From assembly GCA_038210655.1 (NCBI GenBank), contig JBBQWM010000002.1, forward strand, positions 62,001-126,000: a stretch of 64,000 nt of DNA. The letters run 5' to 3'. Position 1 is the first letter of the stretch; every line of letters begins with the position of its first letter. The stretch comes from 54-19 sp038210655. GTDB lineage: Bacteria > Chloroflexota > Chloroflexia > Chloroheliales > Chloroheliaceae. A program made the position numbers and the translations under genes. Positions 18,104-26,547 of the stretch are shown here, piece after piece. The notes beneath the pieces are model-generated. The model was not told the origin of the DNA. It ran no database searches and worked only from the letters and a program-made list of their open reading frames with translations.

Positions 18104-19972
18104 TTATATTTTGGAAGCTTTTACACATCCAAGATGACTACCATTGCCCAAATTTTTGATTTGTGGCCCGGCAAAGCCACTAATTTTTAATCCATACAAG
18201 GTTACGTTGCTGTTGAGTTGTAAGCCATTCACTCCGGCAGAACCCTGAATCCTTACCGCCGGACCGCTCCCCTGGCACAGACCATAAATGGTTACGTCTG
18301 ATGGAATTGCCGGTAATTGGCCTGTTATGTTCAGGGTTGGATTTAGACCACTAAGATTCACAACGACGGACTTGGTGGAACTGTTGCTCGCTTGATTAAG
18401 TGCTTTCGATAGGGTGCCTGCACCTTGCGAACCATTGTCGATGCTGCTGGTTACAAACCAGGCCCCATTTGATACGGAACAGGCTTCGTTGGAATACTCG
18501 GAAAAACCGGAGTTGTTGCCAGCCCGAATATGATAACAATAAAGCGTAGCAGGGTTCAGGCCCACTGTATCGCTAAACGTAATAACATTTTGATTTAGCA
18601 GCGCCCGTTGCTGCCATTGTCCATTTAGCCCGGTGCGTCGCTCCACCCAAAAGCTGGTTTCGTTATCCGATTTATCCAGCCATTGCAAGTCAATCGAGCC
18701 GGAGTTGGTCGTGGTGGCCGTCAGATTTTCAGGCCGGTTAGGACCGATTGGCCCGCTGGTGGCCCCAAACTCGAATGCGCCGATGTCACAAATACTAACG
18801 CGAGCAAAACCACGCTGGTCGGTGGCCGGGCAGAGGGCCGGGTTAGCAGTATTGATCGCCGGGCTACCCGTCAGCAAAGCAATCGTCGGGGTCAAGCCGC
18901 CATTATTTAGGGGGGTCGCGTCCAGCTTGGGGTCAGCTGAGTTAATCCCGGCTCCACAACTATTGCCAGGCCATTGGAGATTATTGCCACTATTGGTGAT
19001 TGAGCCGGAACAAGCTTCACCAGTTGCACTATTACGGTTATGGACAATACTATTTTTGATCGTTAGGGTACCATTGTCATTAGAGATGGCTGCTCCGCCA
19101 GCAACAGTCAAGACTGAGAGGGTACTATTGGTCACATTCGCTGTGTTGGTATTTTGCAGGGCCGTGCCAATCCCACCTCCCGGATCATTGGAAATGGTGC
19201 TATTGGTGAGATTAAGGGTGGCCTGATTGTAAATGGATGCGACACCATTGTTGGTTGTAAAAGCGCTATTATTAATATTTACGGTTCCAAAATCACTCAC
19301 AATAGCACTGCCAGTATTGCTTGCCGCGTTATTTCCAAAAAAGGTTGTATCAATATTATTCTGGTTGGCACTAAAATTAATGATTGCGCCGCCATTGCTG
19401 GCCTTGTTGCCTCCAAAAAAACTGCCCGAAATGGTCAGGTTTGCATCGGCAGCAAAGTTGGCAATGGCACCCCCTTCCGTAGCTTCGTTACCAAGAAATT
19501 TACTATCAATTACAACTAGGGTCCCGCTATTAAGGACTGCCCCACCTGCCCAGCCCTGGTTAGTTGTTCCATCTTTGGCTTTACCTCCTGTAAGGGTGAT
19601 GTTTTTGAGCGTTAGGCTGAAGCCTGGATTTACCTTAAAAATACGTTGGTTTGGGACAATTGGGCTGACGGTGATAATTACATTCTGCCCGGTCGCGTCC
19701 AGGGTTGTATTTTTGGATATGTCAATGCCTGCTACGGGGCTGCTGGAAAGCATAATCATACCACTACAACCGAAAGTAATGTTCCCTCCTGCGTTGATCG
19801 CTGCAACCAGACTTGGTTCATCACAGGTTGTAATAGTGCCTGCCGCTCTTGCTGGTTCCGCCCTAGAAAACGTGGCGAGGGTCGCAATAGCGACGATCAC
19901 TGCTATTACGAACAATCTCATTGTGATAAAATTTGATATTTTGTTTCGTTTCTCTCTACTGAAAAACCTCAT
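18104..19972 (-). CDS. Secreted beta-helix (choice-of-anchor Q-type) protein with Fn3 and shared C-terminal domain
   Basis: 622 residues. A signal peptide ends near FSRAEPARAAG. Residues about 45-400 form a parallel beta-helix with repeated NxTF, LTNST and GGAI rungs, and end in the PCMP-type pattern NGGLTPTIALLTGSPAIN...DQRGFARVSICDIGAFE seen in choice-of-anchor Q proteins. One fibronectin type III-like domain follows (about 410-495). The last about 125 residues (WFVTSSIDNGSQGAGTLSKA...) are homologous to the C-terminus of the protein at 45214-47697. An adhesion or carbohydrate-binding role at the cell surface is likely but inferred. Confidence 0.8.
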   Translation of the reverse strand: MRFFSREKRNKISNFITMRLFVIAVIVAIATLATFSRAEPARAAGTITTCDEPSLVAAINAGGNITFGCSGMIMLSSSPVAGIDISKNTTLDATGQNVIITVSPIVPNQRIFKVNPGFSLTLKNITLTGGKAKDGTTNQGWAGGAVLNSGTLVVIDSKFLGNEATEGGAIANFAADANLTISGSFFGGNKASNGGAIINFSANQNNIDTTFFGNNAASNTGSAIVSDFGTVNINNSAFTTNNGVASIYNQATLNLTNSTISNDPGGGIGTALQNTNTANVTNSTLSVLTVAGGAAISNDNGTLTIKNSIVHNRNSATGEACSGSITNSGNNLQWPGNSCGAGINSADPKLDATPLNNGGLTPTIALLTGSPAINTANPALCPATDQRGFARVSICDIGAFEFGATSGPIGPNRPENLTATTTNSGSIDLQWLDKSDNETSFWVERRTGLNGQWQQRALLNQNVITFSDTVGLNPATLYCYHIRAGNNSGFSEYSNEACSVSNGAWFVTSSIDNGSQGAGTLSKALNQASNSSTKSVVVNLSGLNPTLNITGQLPAIPSDVTIYGLCQGSGPAVRIQGSAGVNGLQLNSNVTLYGLKISGFAGPQIKNLGNGSHLGCVKASKI

Positions 19973-20784
19973 ATTACCTGCTTTCGTGGTTCACTGAGGC
20001 CGCCTAGTACTAATTGAGTGTCTTAAACTCGCGGCCTGACACTGGATATTACAATCTGGATATTACAATGATGATAGGCAAGAATATTTACCCCATCGTC
20101 CGATCTCCAAAAATATTTTATCGGTAATTTTATAACCCAACATCGTTAGAACTACATATTTATTAAAGCTTGTCCAATAATGTCACTCCCCTTTACGGGG
20201 TGTGAGCGAGGCGAAGAATCTCAGGTCGTTTTGGAGTTAGTTTACTAAATTGAGGCAGGGCTAAACCGCTAAGAAAAGCGTATGAAATAAAACAGCGCCA
20301 GGGGAAACGGCCTGGCGCTGTTGCGAAACGAACAACGAAAGGAGATTTAACTCGTAGTGGGCAATAGTCTAGTAGGAAACAGTTACTTGCAGCTTCGGCC
20401 CGGCTAGATGGTTGTATCAGCAAAACAAGAATTTGTTAAAATTCAGCCAACGGTTGCAAGTGTCAGATTAAATATGTGTAGTTGTAGAGTAAAGCGTTAT
20501 GTGCGTCTGTGCTTTGTTTTTATCTACACTGTTCCTACAACTGCATTATTACATATCAACATTACGAACAACATTAAGCTCCTGCCAATTTATAACCAAT
20601 TTTGCTTTTACCCGAAAATTGGGTTTACCACCCTCCTCCAAACTCACCACCCTTGCCTGACCCTCAAATTTAACGCAGTATCCCGCTAAGCTAAGCTGCT
20701 AAATATGGTGTAATAGGATATAATTAGGCCGACAAATGCTTATAGAATCGGTCTGTGGGCTGGTTAAAATCTTAGAAAGTAGCA
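19973..20784. other. 812-base AT-rich intergenic region
   Basis: No credible gene is seen; the open frames at 20193-20423 and 20408-20689 have no domain signal and unconvincing composition. The only clear structure is the hairpin at 20291-20322. The stretch 20430-20660 is AT-rich. The final part probably holds the promoter for the gene at 20785. Confidence 0.6.
20291..20322 (-). terminator. Orphan terminator-like hairpin
   Basis: AACAGCGCCAGG (20291-20302) and CCTGGCGCTGTT (20311-20322) form a perfect 12-bp stem. On the minus strand the stem is followed by TTTTATTTC, as in an intrinsic terminator. No annotated minus-strand gene lies immediately upstream of it. Confidence 0.5.
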
Positions 20785-21468
20785 ATGAAGCTTATGAGGC
20801 TTAGAAATCTTTTTGCGACTGACTCGTTTCTAAAGACCAGCATTGTATGGGGTTTGGGTATCCTATCGATGATTATGGTACTAGAATTTGCGATGCTCCA
20901 ACTCATTACAACCTATGACGAGCGCGTAGCCGGGTTTGTACCATTTTTGGTGGTACTGTTTGGCACAGCCTATATGGTCAGGTTTATCGGGGCGCGACCA
21001 GCCTTTTATACCGCCATTTGTGGTTTGACGGTTGGGGTCGGAATGGCCTTTTTAGGTTTGTTAAGCGAGCTTTTGCAATTTAACGGTATTTACTACGAAT
21101 CGTTTGCCCGCTTTTTTTTGGTTGGAGCGGTGCGCGGTCTCGGTATGATGGCGGTGGGAGCTTTTGCCGGTTGGATTATGACACGGGGTCGGGTGCCTAT
21201 TGCTATCGAAATGCCGACCAAAAAAGAGGAAGAAGCCGCCCGCAAAGCCGGTCAGGACTTACCAGCCCCGCGCATTGTGACCCCGGTTGCGGCGATGCCC
21301 GGTAAGCTTGAAGCTAACACCGCGCTTCTCGAACAGCTTGAGAAAGACCCGGTCTCGCTTATGAGCGAACGAGAACAACGCAAAATGGCCCGTAAAGCCC
21401 AACAAGAAAAAGACGCGGCTGCTAATGGCAAGCAAACCAGCGCGTCTGGGCGGGGTCGTAAGTCTTAG
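20785..21468 (+). CDS. Four-helix membrane protein with charged C-terminal tail, unknown function
   Basis: 227 residues. Four hydrophobic segments at about 18-40, 47-65, 72-97 and 103-128, then a cytoplasmic tail of about 95 residues rich in Lys, Glu and Ala (SEREQRKMARKAQQEKDAAA), probably helical. No family is recognised. The start could be either ATG at 20785 or ATG at 20794; no strong ribosome-binding site separates them. It stands alone between convergent and distant neighbours. Confidence 0.65.
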   Translation: MKLMRLRNLFATDSFLKTSIVWGLGILSMIMVLEFAMLQLITTYDERVAGFVPFLVVLFGTAYMVRFIGARPAFYTAICGLTVGVGMAFLGLLSELLQFNGIYYESFARFFLVGAVRGLGMMAVGAFAGWIMTRGRVPIAIEMPTKKEEEAARKAGQDLPAPRIVTPVAAMPGKLEANTALLEQLEKDPVSLMSEREQRKMARKAQQEKDAAANGKQTSASGRGRKS

Positions 21469-21531
21469 CTCGACTTTAAGTAAGAATTGTAAAGCAGCCT
21501 TTGTGATAAGTTAGGGATGGGAAGATTAGTT

Positions 21532-22104
21532 TTATAAGGGTTTTGCAAGCCCTTCCCACTTTTCAACCGCTTTTGCTATAGCATTCCCATGTCTTTGAAG
21601 CCCTATTCGATCTTCAAATTCTTCTTTTCTATAGAGCTTTAATTGCAGGTCATTTTTCTGGGCTTCGAGGTAATTTAAGAAAATCAATGTTGCTTCCTTT
21701 TCTGATTGGGTCAACAGGGAAGAATATTCCGCTCTTTTTGATTGTTTTTTGGTTTTTTTCTTATCTCGCTTTGACATCCAGTTAGTTTCAGCTTTTTCAC
21801 TCCTGGGGGTTAGATGAGTGATAATTTGATAAGTTAAGCTATCCTCTGGTTGGTCTATACAAAGACGCACTAAAGCGGGGAAATAGTAGCGAAAACCTTC
21901 TGAGGTTATCAGTGAGAGAGGGTTGCTCCAACCAGCATCCAGGTTTAGGTCTTCTAAAGTGATATTATCGACCGTTCGGCTATCCAGGGTTAAGTCGGCA
22001 GACATGCACTCATCACAATCTGTTTGATGATAGGTAAAGTAAGATGGTCGGGGCGCATCCTTAAAGGCTTTTTCTACTATTTCTACAATTTCAGCACCGT
22101 TCAA
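21532..22104 (-). CDS. DUF6714-like protein of unknown function
   Basis: 190 residues from a TTG start at 22104, chosen because AGGAGG lies eight bases upstream; the frame extends to 22143 but has no ribosome-binding site there. The protein reads MNGAEIVEIVEKAFKDAPRP, then EDLNLDAGWSNPLSLITSEG and FRYYFPALVRLCIDQP. This layout (short helix, then a region ending with an F(R/Y)YYLPAF motif) resembles DUF6714 proteins. Residues about 105-190 are charged and helical. Function is unknown. There is no operon partner. Confidence 0.65.
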   Translation of the reverse strand: MNGAEIVEIVEKAFKDAPRPSYFTYHQTDCDECMSADLTLDSRTVDNITLEDLNLDAGWSNPLSLITSEGFRYYFPALVRLCIDQPEDSLTYQIITHLTPRSEKAETNWMSKRDKKKTKKQSKRAEYSSLLTQSEKEATLIFLNYLEAQKNDLQLKLYRKEEFEDRIGLQRHGNAIAKAVEKWEGLAKPL

Positions 22105-22340
22105 GGTGTTAGCCTCCTGTACAAAATGAGTACATTGCATCAAGATTACTAGAATAAGAGAAAGCTTATAAATATCTGGGGGAAATAAATCGAGAGAATG
22201 TGGCTACTGAATGTCCTAACATGGTTAACAATGATTTAGCGCCTTTAAATGGCTTTGTTAAAATAGCCCGGTGATTTGGCCGGACGGGTGAGCTTGTGGG
22301 CTGAAAATTGAGCCGTTATGCCAACTATTTAGCTGATCTT

Positions 22341-23336
22341 CTACCCGACCGGGACCGAATCGGCAACTTCGGTCTCGCTAACCGATAGGGCGGCATAGCT
22401 TTTGACCAGTTCCAAAAAGGCGCGGGCCGGACGGGTCATTTCTTTATCTTTATGATGAGCGTAGATAAAAGTACGACCAACTTCCACGCCTTCGATATTA
22501 AGGGCGTGTAGCCGACTGGCTTCCAGTTCGCGTTTGACCGAAAGGGCTGGGACAATCGCCGCACCCAACCCGATTTCGACGCTGCGCTTTATTGCTTCGA
22601 GGTTCGCCATGACCAGATATTGTTCGGGATGGACGTGGCCCACGTCCAGCATGCGCTCAACGAAAGCCTGGAGGGCCGAACCGCGTTCACGGATCAAGAG
22701 GGTGCGGTTGCCGATTTCGTTCAGGCTGATCGAGGTGCGATTTTCGAGCGCCCAGGGGTCTTCGGCGCTCACCACCATAATAAGTTTGTCTTCCAAAAAT
22801 GGATATAATTCCAGTAGTGGATGAGATTCGAGGGGTGAGCCAAGCAAAGCCAGATCGACTTCGTTTTTGAGCAGCTTGTGGGCCAGCATTTCGCTGTTGC
22901 CGAGCGTAATATCAAACTTGACTGGGGCATTAATGTGATGTTGACCGTTGCCGTTGGAACCGGTAAGATTGGCCTTGTAAGTAGTATTAAAGCGGCGCAG
23001 CAACTCTGGTAGTACGTAGGTCGCCAGCGTGACACCTACGCCAAGCGAAAGTTTGCCCGCCGAAATACCGGCCGCTTCACGCACAGCCAGTTCGGTTTCC
23101 TGGGCCATATTTAGCAACGTCGCCGCTTTGTCGTAAAGCACCTGACCCGACTCGGTCAAGTAGACTTCTTTGGCAAGCCGCTCGAAAAGACGGACTTTCA
23201 TCTGGCGTTCGAGAGCCTGAATTTGCTGGCTAACGGTAGGTTGGGTGAGGTAGAGAACTTCGGCGGCGCGGGTAAAGCTGCGCTGTCGAGCTACTTCGCA
23301 AAAAATTTGAAGTTTTTGGAGATCGAGGCTAACCAT
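22341..23336 (-). CDS. LysR-family transcriptional regulator
   Basis: 331 residues. The N-terminal winged helix-turn-helix is clear (LQKLQIFCEVARQRSFTRAA, LTQPTVSQQIQALERQM). The periplasmic-binding-protein-like effector domain follows from about residue 90 (GKLSLGVGVTLATYVLPELL), with a non-conserved insert, TGSNGNGQHHINAP, near 130-145. It is divergent from the flavin-dependent oxidoreductase at 23506, the classical LysR arrangement, so that gene is the probable target. Its effector is unknown; the CysB/CbbR-like architecture alone does not identify it. Confidence 0.9.
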   Translation of the reverse strand: MVSLDLQKLQIFCEVARQRSFTRAAEVLYLTQPTVSQQIQALERQMKVRLFERLAKEVYLTESGQVLYDKAATLLNMAQETELAVREAAGISAGKLSLGVGVTLATYVLPELLRRFNTTYKANLTGSNGNGQHHINAPVKFDITLGNSEMLAHKLLKNEVDLALLGSPLESHPLLELYPFLEDKLIMVVSAEDPWALENRTSISLNEIGNRTLLIRERGSALQAFVERMLDVGHVHPEQYLVMANLEAIKRSVEIGLGAAIVPALSVKRELEASRLHALNIEGVEVGRTFIYAHHKDKEMTRPARAFLELVKSYAALSVSETEVADSVPVG

Positions 23337-23422
23337 TTTATCTGTATCTCCTGGCAGGCATTTACTTTTGGATGCCTGAATTGGCCTATTATTGATCTTT
23401 TCTATTGAAATTGATTATAGCA

Positions 23423-23434
23423 CTTATAGATAAG
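23423..23434. promoter_or_regulatory. Candidate LysR-type operator
   Basis: CTTATAGATAAG, a perfect inverted CTTAT/ATAAG dyad, lies in the 169-base divergent region between the LysR gene and the LLM oxidoreductase. LysR-type sites are often imperfect dyads of this size. The assignment is inference. Confidence 0.35.
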
Positions 23435-23505
23435 AATTAAAAGTTTGGGTTGGTCGGCAGGATTAAAAAATCCTTAAAGCGTATCGGCCCTGGATAAGTT
23501 GAAAT

Positions 23506-24516
23506 GTGGTAATGATGAATAGTTCTTTTCGGTTTGCGATTGCCTTTCAGAGTGATAAAACCCCGGCTGAATATCTAGCTCTGGCTGATCTGGTAGATCG
23601 CTATGATTTTGATGTGGTAAGTGTTTACAACGATCTGTTCTTCCAACCGGCGCTGGGCGCGTTACTTTTGATGGCAGGGCGGTTGCGCCGCGCCCAACTT
23701 GGGCCTGCCGCTCTCAATCCTTATACGGTGCATCCGCTCGAAATTGCCGGGCAAGCGGCAGTCCTCGATCTGGTCAGCCAGGGTCGGGCTTATCTGGGCC
23801 TGGTGCGGGGGGCCTGGCTAGACAAACTTGCTATCGAGCAGACTCAACCGCTGGCAACTATGCGGGAGGCCGCTTTGCTGGTCAAGCATTTATTGGCCCG
23901 TCGCGAGGAAAGTTTCGAGGGGAAGGTTTTCCGACTGGCGGCGGGAGCAACTTTGAACTATCAACCGCTCCGCCCTGCGATACCGATTATGATTGGAACC
24001 TGGGGGCAGCAGACCGCTCGGATGGCCGGTGAAGTCGCCGATGAGGTGAAAGTCGGTGGTTCGGCGAACCCGGCGATGATTGGCTATTTACAACCGTCTA
24101 TTGCTGCCGGGTTGCAAGCCGCCGGACGATCTGCCGGGTCGGTCGGCATTTGTCTGGGGGCGGTAACAGTCGTCGATAATGACCGAGAGGCGGCGCGGGC
24201 GTTGGTGCGTCGGGAAGCGGCCCTCTATTTACCAGTAGTCGCGGTTCTTGACCCGACCATCGACGACCCGGAATGGTTGGCCCGGCTCAAGCAGGCCGAG
24301 AGACGAGGCGATTATGATTATATCAGCGCCCAAATCTCGGACGAGATGCTAGATCGGTTTGCTTTTGCGGGCAACCCGCAAGATATTATCCGGCAGGTCG
24401 AAAAGCTGATCGAGGCCGGGGCCAGCCGAGTTGAGTTCGGTACGCCTCACGGGTTGTACCCGCAGGAAGGCATCCGTTTGTTGGGTGAAAAAGTATTACC
24501 TTATTTTAAGAGCTAA
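23506..24516 (+). CDS. LLM-class (luciferase-like) flavin-dependent oxidoreductase
   Basis: 336 residues, a TIM-barrel luciferase-like protein that would use FMN or F420. Features include FRFAIAFQSDKTPAEYLALADLVD with the N-terminal strand/helix, GPAALNPYTVHPLEIAGQAA, LGLVRGAWLDKLAIEQ and the C-terminal AGNPQDIIRQVEKLIEAGAS...EFGTPHG. It resembles methylenetetrahydromethanopterin reductase-like members, but the cofactor and substrate are unknown. Start: GTG 23506, or ATG 23512 or 23515; none has a strong Shine-Dalgarno. The next gene begins four bases after its stop. Confidence 0.85.
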   Translation: MVMMNSSFRFAIAFQSDKTPAEYLALADLVDRYDFDVVSVYNDLFFQPALGALLLMAGRLRRAQLGPAALNPYTVHPLEIAGQAAVLDLVSQGRAYLGLVRGAWLDKLAIEQTQPLATMREAALLVKHLLARREESFEGKVFRLAAGATLNYQPLRPAIPIMIGTWGQQTARMAGEVADEVKVGGSANPAMIGYLQPSIAAGLQAAGRSAGSVGICLGAVTVVDNDREAARALVRREAALYLPVVAVLDPTIDDPEWLARLKQAERRGDYDYISAQISDEMLDRFAFAGNPQDIIRQVEKLIEAGASRVEFGTPHGLYPQEGIRLLGEKVLPYFKS

Positions 24517-24520
24517 ATTG

Positions 24521-24910
24521 ATGAACGAACCAGAAGCAACTTTTGAGTTATACGACCTGAAAGTGACTGTCGAGGAAATCCGAGGTCACTGCACTTGCGC
24601 TCACACCGTCGGCGATTACTTTGAACTAAAAAGCGGCAAGCTCGGTCTGCCGTCCGGTCAAACTTTTTGCCTGTATGCCTTGCAAGCCGCGCTTCCGCTC
24701 TTGCCCGCTAAGCAGCGTCCGCTCCAGCCTCACGATTGGATGGAGACCGATACCCACATTATCTGCCCCGACCCGCTTTGCGGCGTGGTGCTGTTGATCG
24801 AGCGCACCGAGCGACGACTGCTCCGCCATAGCGATGTCAGTGCCGTCCCGCTCCAAAAACCGACCTCTATAGCAAAATGCAAAGCAACTGAGCTACCCAA
24901 TAATCTGTAG
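24521..24910 (+). CDS. TIGR04076-like small cysteine protein with repeat-derived tail
   Basis: 129 residues from ATG 24521. The sequence TFELYDLKVTVEEIRGHC and CLYALQAALPLLPAKQRPL, with TDTHIICPDPLCGVVLLIERTE, resembles TIGR04076 proteins, which are short, have conserved cysteines and have no known activity. It is four bases after the LLM oxidoreductase and probably cotranscribed. The last 13 residues (from IAKCKATELPNNL) are encoded by a palindromic repeat element (24869-25010) that also provides the stop, so the original 3' end was probably replaced. Confidence 0.7.
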   Translation: MNEPEATFELYDLKVTVEEIRGHCTCAHTVGDYFELKSGKLGLPSGQTFCLYALQAALPLLPAKQRPLQPHDWMETDTHIICPDPLCGVVLLIERTERRLLRHSDVSAVPLQKPTSIAKCKATELPNNL

Positions 24911-25010
24911 GAGCGAGCTTCTGCTCGCGATTGAAGCAACGGCTGGGTGTTCAATCGCGAGCAGAAGCTCGCTCCTACAAGGGTTCAAATACTCTGCATT
25001 TTGCTATACA
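24869..25010. repeat. MITE-like nested palindrome with GTAGGAGCGAGC core
   Basis: Outer arms read CTATAGCAAAATGCA (about 24869) and TGCATTTTGCTATAC (about 24996-25010), almost perfectly inverted. Inside, a 30-bp arm at 24906-24935 (TGTAGGAGCGAGCTTCTGCT...) pairs perfectly with 24950-24979. Terminal inverted repeats plus an internal hairpin suggest a non-autonomous element. The same core recurs at 43790 and 48839. Confidence 0.75.
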
Positions 25011-25055
25011 GGTTGAGCTTTAGTTTATATTGAAGCTGAAGCTGGCAGGTTGGTT

Positions 25056-25652
25056 TTAATCTGGCGGGTCAGGCTCAGGCTCGACTGGGTTGGTGTTGGT
25101 CGGGATCAAGATGGTGGTCAGGGTTAGGCGTTTGCGGTCCGGCCCCGGTTGATTTGCCAAAAGGGGTATTATGGCCGCTTTTAGCTCCTCGGCCAGCTTT
25201 GAAAGCTCTTCATCGTTTAGATAGAGCGGGGCTTGCCGATAAGAAACATAATCGGCGGCAAAGTCAGGCTCTTTTTCCTGCTGTATATACCGCGAGAAAT
25301 CCCCCAGCACACTTGCTATAAAAGTCATAAAATAATGCATGTGGTCTTCTCGGCTGGCGTTCGCGAGGTCTTCGGCAGTCAAGTTGGCAGCCTGAATAGC
25401 TACCGTGTAGACTTTTTCAATCGTCCCGCGCACCGGCCTTTCCGTCACCACCGTCACCAAGCCTGATTGGACTAGCTTGTTAAGCTGCCGATAGAGGGTC
25501 GCTTGTGGCACATCCGCCAGACTCGAAGCGAGTTGTAAGGGGGTTTGCTGCCGTCCCATCAATTCCAGCAAAATCCGCATGCGGATCGGGTGGAGAATGA
25601 GATCGGCTTTGTTTTCAGCTTTAGCTTCTTTTTTAGCTTGTTTTGCTACCAT
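25056..25652 (-). CDS. ArsR-like winged-helix transcriptional regulator
   Basis: 198 residues. The N-terminus is Lys/Ala rich. A winged helix (about 18-90) reads LILHPIRMRILLELMGRQQ, then LASSLADVPQATLYRQLNKL and the wing VVTERPVRGTIEKVYTV, typical of the HTH_20/ArsR-type regulators. The remaining about 105 residues are a helical effector or dimerisation region. It is next to an ABC exporter operon in the same orientation, and is a reasonable candidate for its control, although separated from it by a repeat hairpin at 25691-25760. Confidence 0.8.
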   Translation of the reverse strand: MVAKQAKKEAKAENKADLILHPIRMRILLELMGRQQTPLQLASSLADVPQATLYRQLNKLVQSGLVTVVTERPVRGTIEKVYTVAIQAANLTAEDLANASREDHMHYFMTFIASVLGDFSRYIQQEKEPDFAADYVSYRQAPLYLNDEELSKLAEELKAAIIPLLANQPGPDRKRLTLTTILIPTNTNPVEPEPDPPD

Positions 25653-25690
25653 TTTTCTCTAATCTACATCAAGTGTAAAAAATACATAAG

Positions 25691-25760
25691 GCATCCATTG
25701 ACGGAACAATTGTTCAACAGGGTCAGGGTATTTTGTTGGATATTGCTCCGTCAATGGATT
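25691..25760. repeat. TCCATTGACGGA hairpin, member of the GGCAGAGCAATGTC family
   Basis: ATCCATTGACGGA (25693-25705) is inverted against TCCGTCAATGGAT (25747-25759); the inner part continues as CAAT/ATTG. The interior, GGGTATTTTGTTGGATATTGCTCCG, matches the copies at 36760 and 63070. It may also act as a terminator for the ABC operon ending at 25768. Confidence 0.7.
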
Positions 25761-25767
25761 TTTCGTA

Positions 25768-26547
25768 TTACATCTCGCGCTGTTCGTAAGTATAGCAGGC
25801 TATCGCCATCGTAATCGCGGCCAGGGCCAGTCCGACCAGGAAGGGTAAAATTAGCTCGGTTGGGCTGGTGTTACCTTCTAGCATCGAGCGCGGCACAACC
25901 GTATCAAAGACCACCATCGGCGTATACTTGGGCCAATCTGGTAGAAATTTAACTGCGCTCGATATAACCATATAAGCCAGGAAAGCCACTCCACCCGCCG
26001 CCACCACATTTTTGAACAGGCTGCTACACAAAATCACTACTGCCAGCAAAAAGGCCATAAAACTCAGCAAGGTCAGGTTTAGCAACCCATAAGCTGCCAG
26101 ATTGAAGGAGCTATCGAATAGCAAGATAGTGTAGTAGCCGACCGCCAGGGTCGTCAGGATCATTGCCCCTGTTACCAATGTTAGAAAGCTGAAATATTTT
26201 GATAGAATAAATTGGGTCCGTGTGACCGGTTTGGTCAGGACAAACACCTGCGTACCCCGTTCGCGTTCGCCCGCCAGAGTCCCCATTCCAATCAGGATTA
26301 AGACCACTACCGGCAGAAAATTCATCTGCGAAAAGTACATTATGATCGCATCGACCGCCTTTTGCTGCGGCAAAGTGATCTGCAAGCCGCTCAGATTGCC
26401 GGTCGAGTTTTTTATCAAATCGGGTAGAATTTTGGCGAGAACCGGCCCCTGCAAGCCCAGCAACAAAAAGGCAATCAGGGCGATCAAAGTCCGGCTAGTG
26501 CGCCATTGTTCTTTAAATTCTTTTTTCATCATTACTATGCTGGTCAT
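25768..26547 (-). CDS. ABC-2 type exporter permease
   Basis: 259 residues with six membrane helices. The N-terminus, MMKKEFKEQWRTSRTLIALIAF, and GERERGTQVFVLTKPVTRTQFILSKY match the NosY/YxlG-like ABC-2 permease family. It overlaps the ATPase gene by four bases (ATGA), so the two are translationally coupled. Together with the ATPase and the PLDc_N protein it forms a yxlEFG-like exporter operon. Its cargo is unknown; related systems serve in antimicrobial resistance or sigma-factor control. Confidence 0.85.
   Translation of the reverse strand: MTSIVMMKKEFKEQWRTSRTLIALIAFLLLGLQGPVLAKILPDLIKNSTGNLSGLQITLPQQKAVDAIIMYFSQMNFLPVVVLILIGMGTLAGERERGTQVFVLTKPVTRTQFILSKYFSFLTLVTGAMILTTLAVGYYTILLFDSSFNLAAYGLLNLTLLSFMAFLLAVVILCSSLFKNVVAAGGVAFLAYMVISSAVKFLPDWPKYTPMVVFDTVVPRSMLEGNTSPTELILPFLVGLALAAITMAIACYTYEQREM

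Noticed and set aside
20193..20423. 76-residue minus-strand frame
   Set aside because: It would be interrupted by a terminator-like hairpin and shows no domain.
20408..20689. 93-residue plus-strand frame in a gap
   Set aside because: AT-rich, odd composition (many Cys, Phe, His) and no ribosome-binding site or domain.
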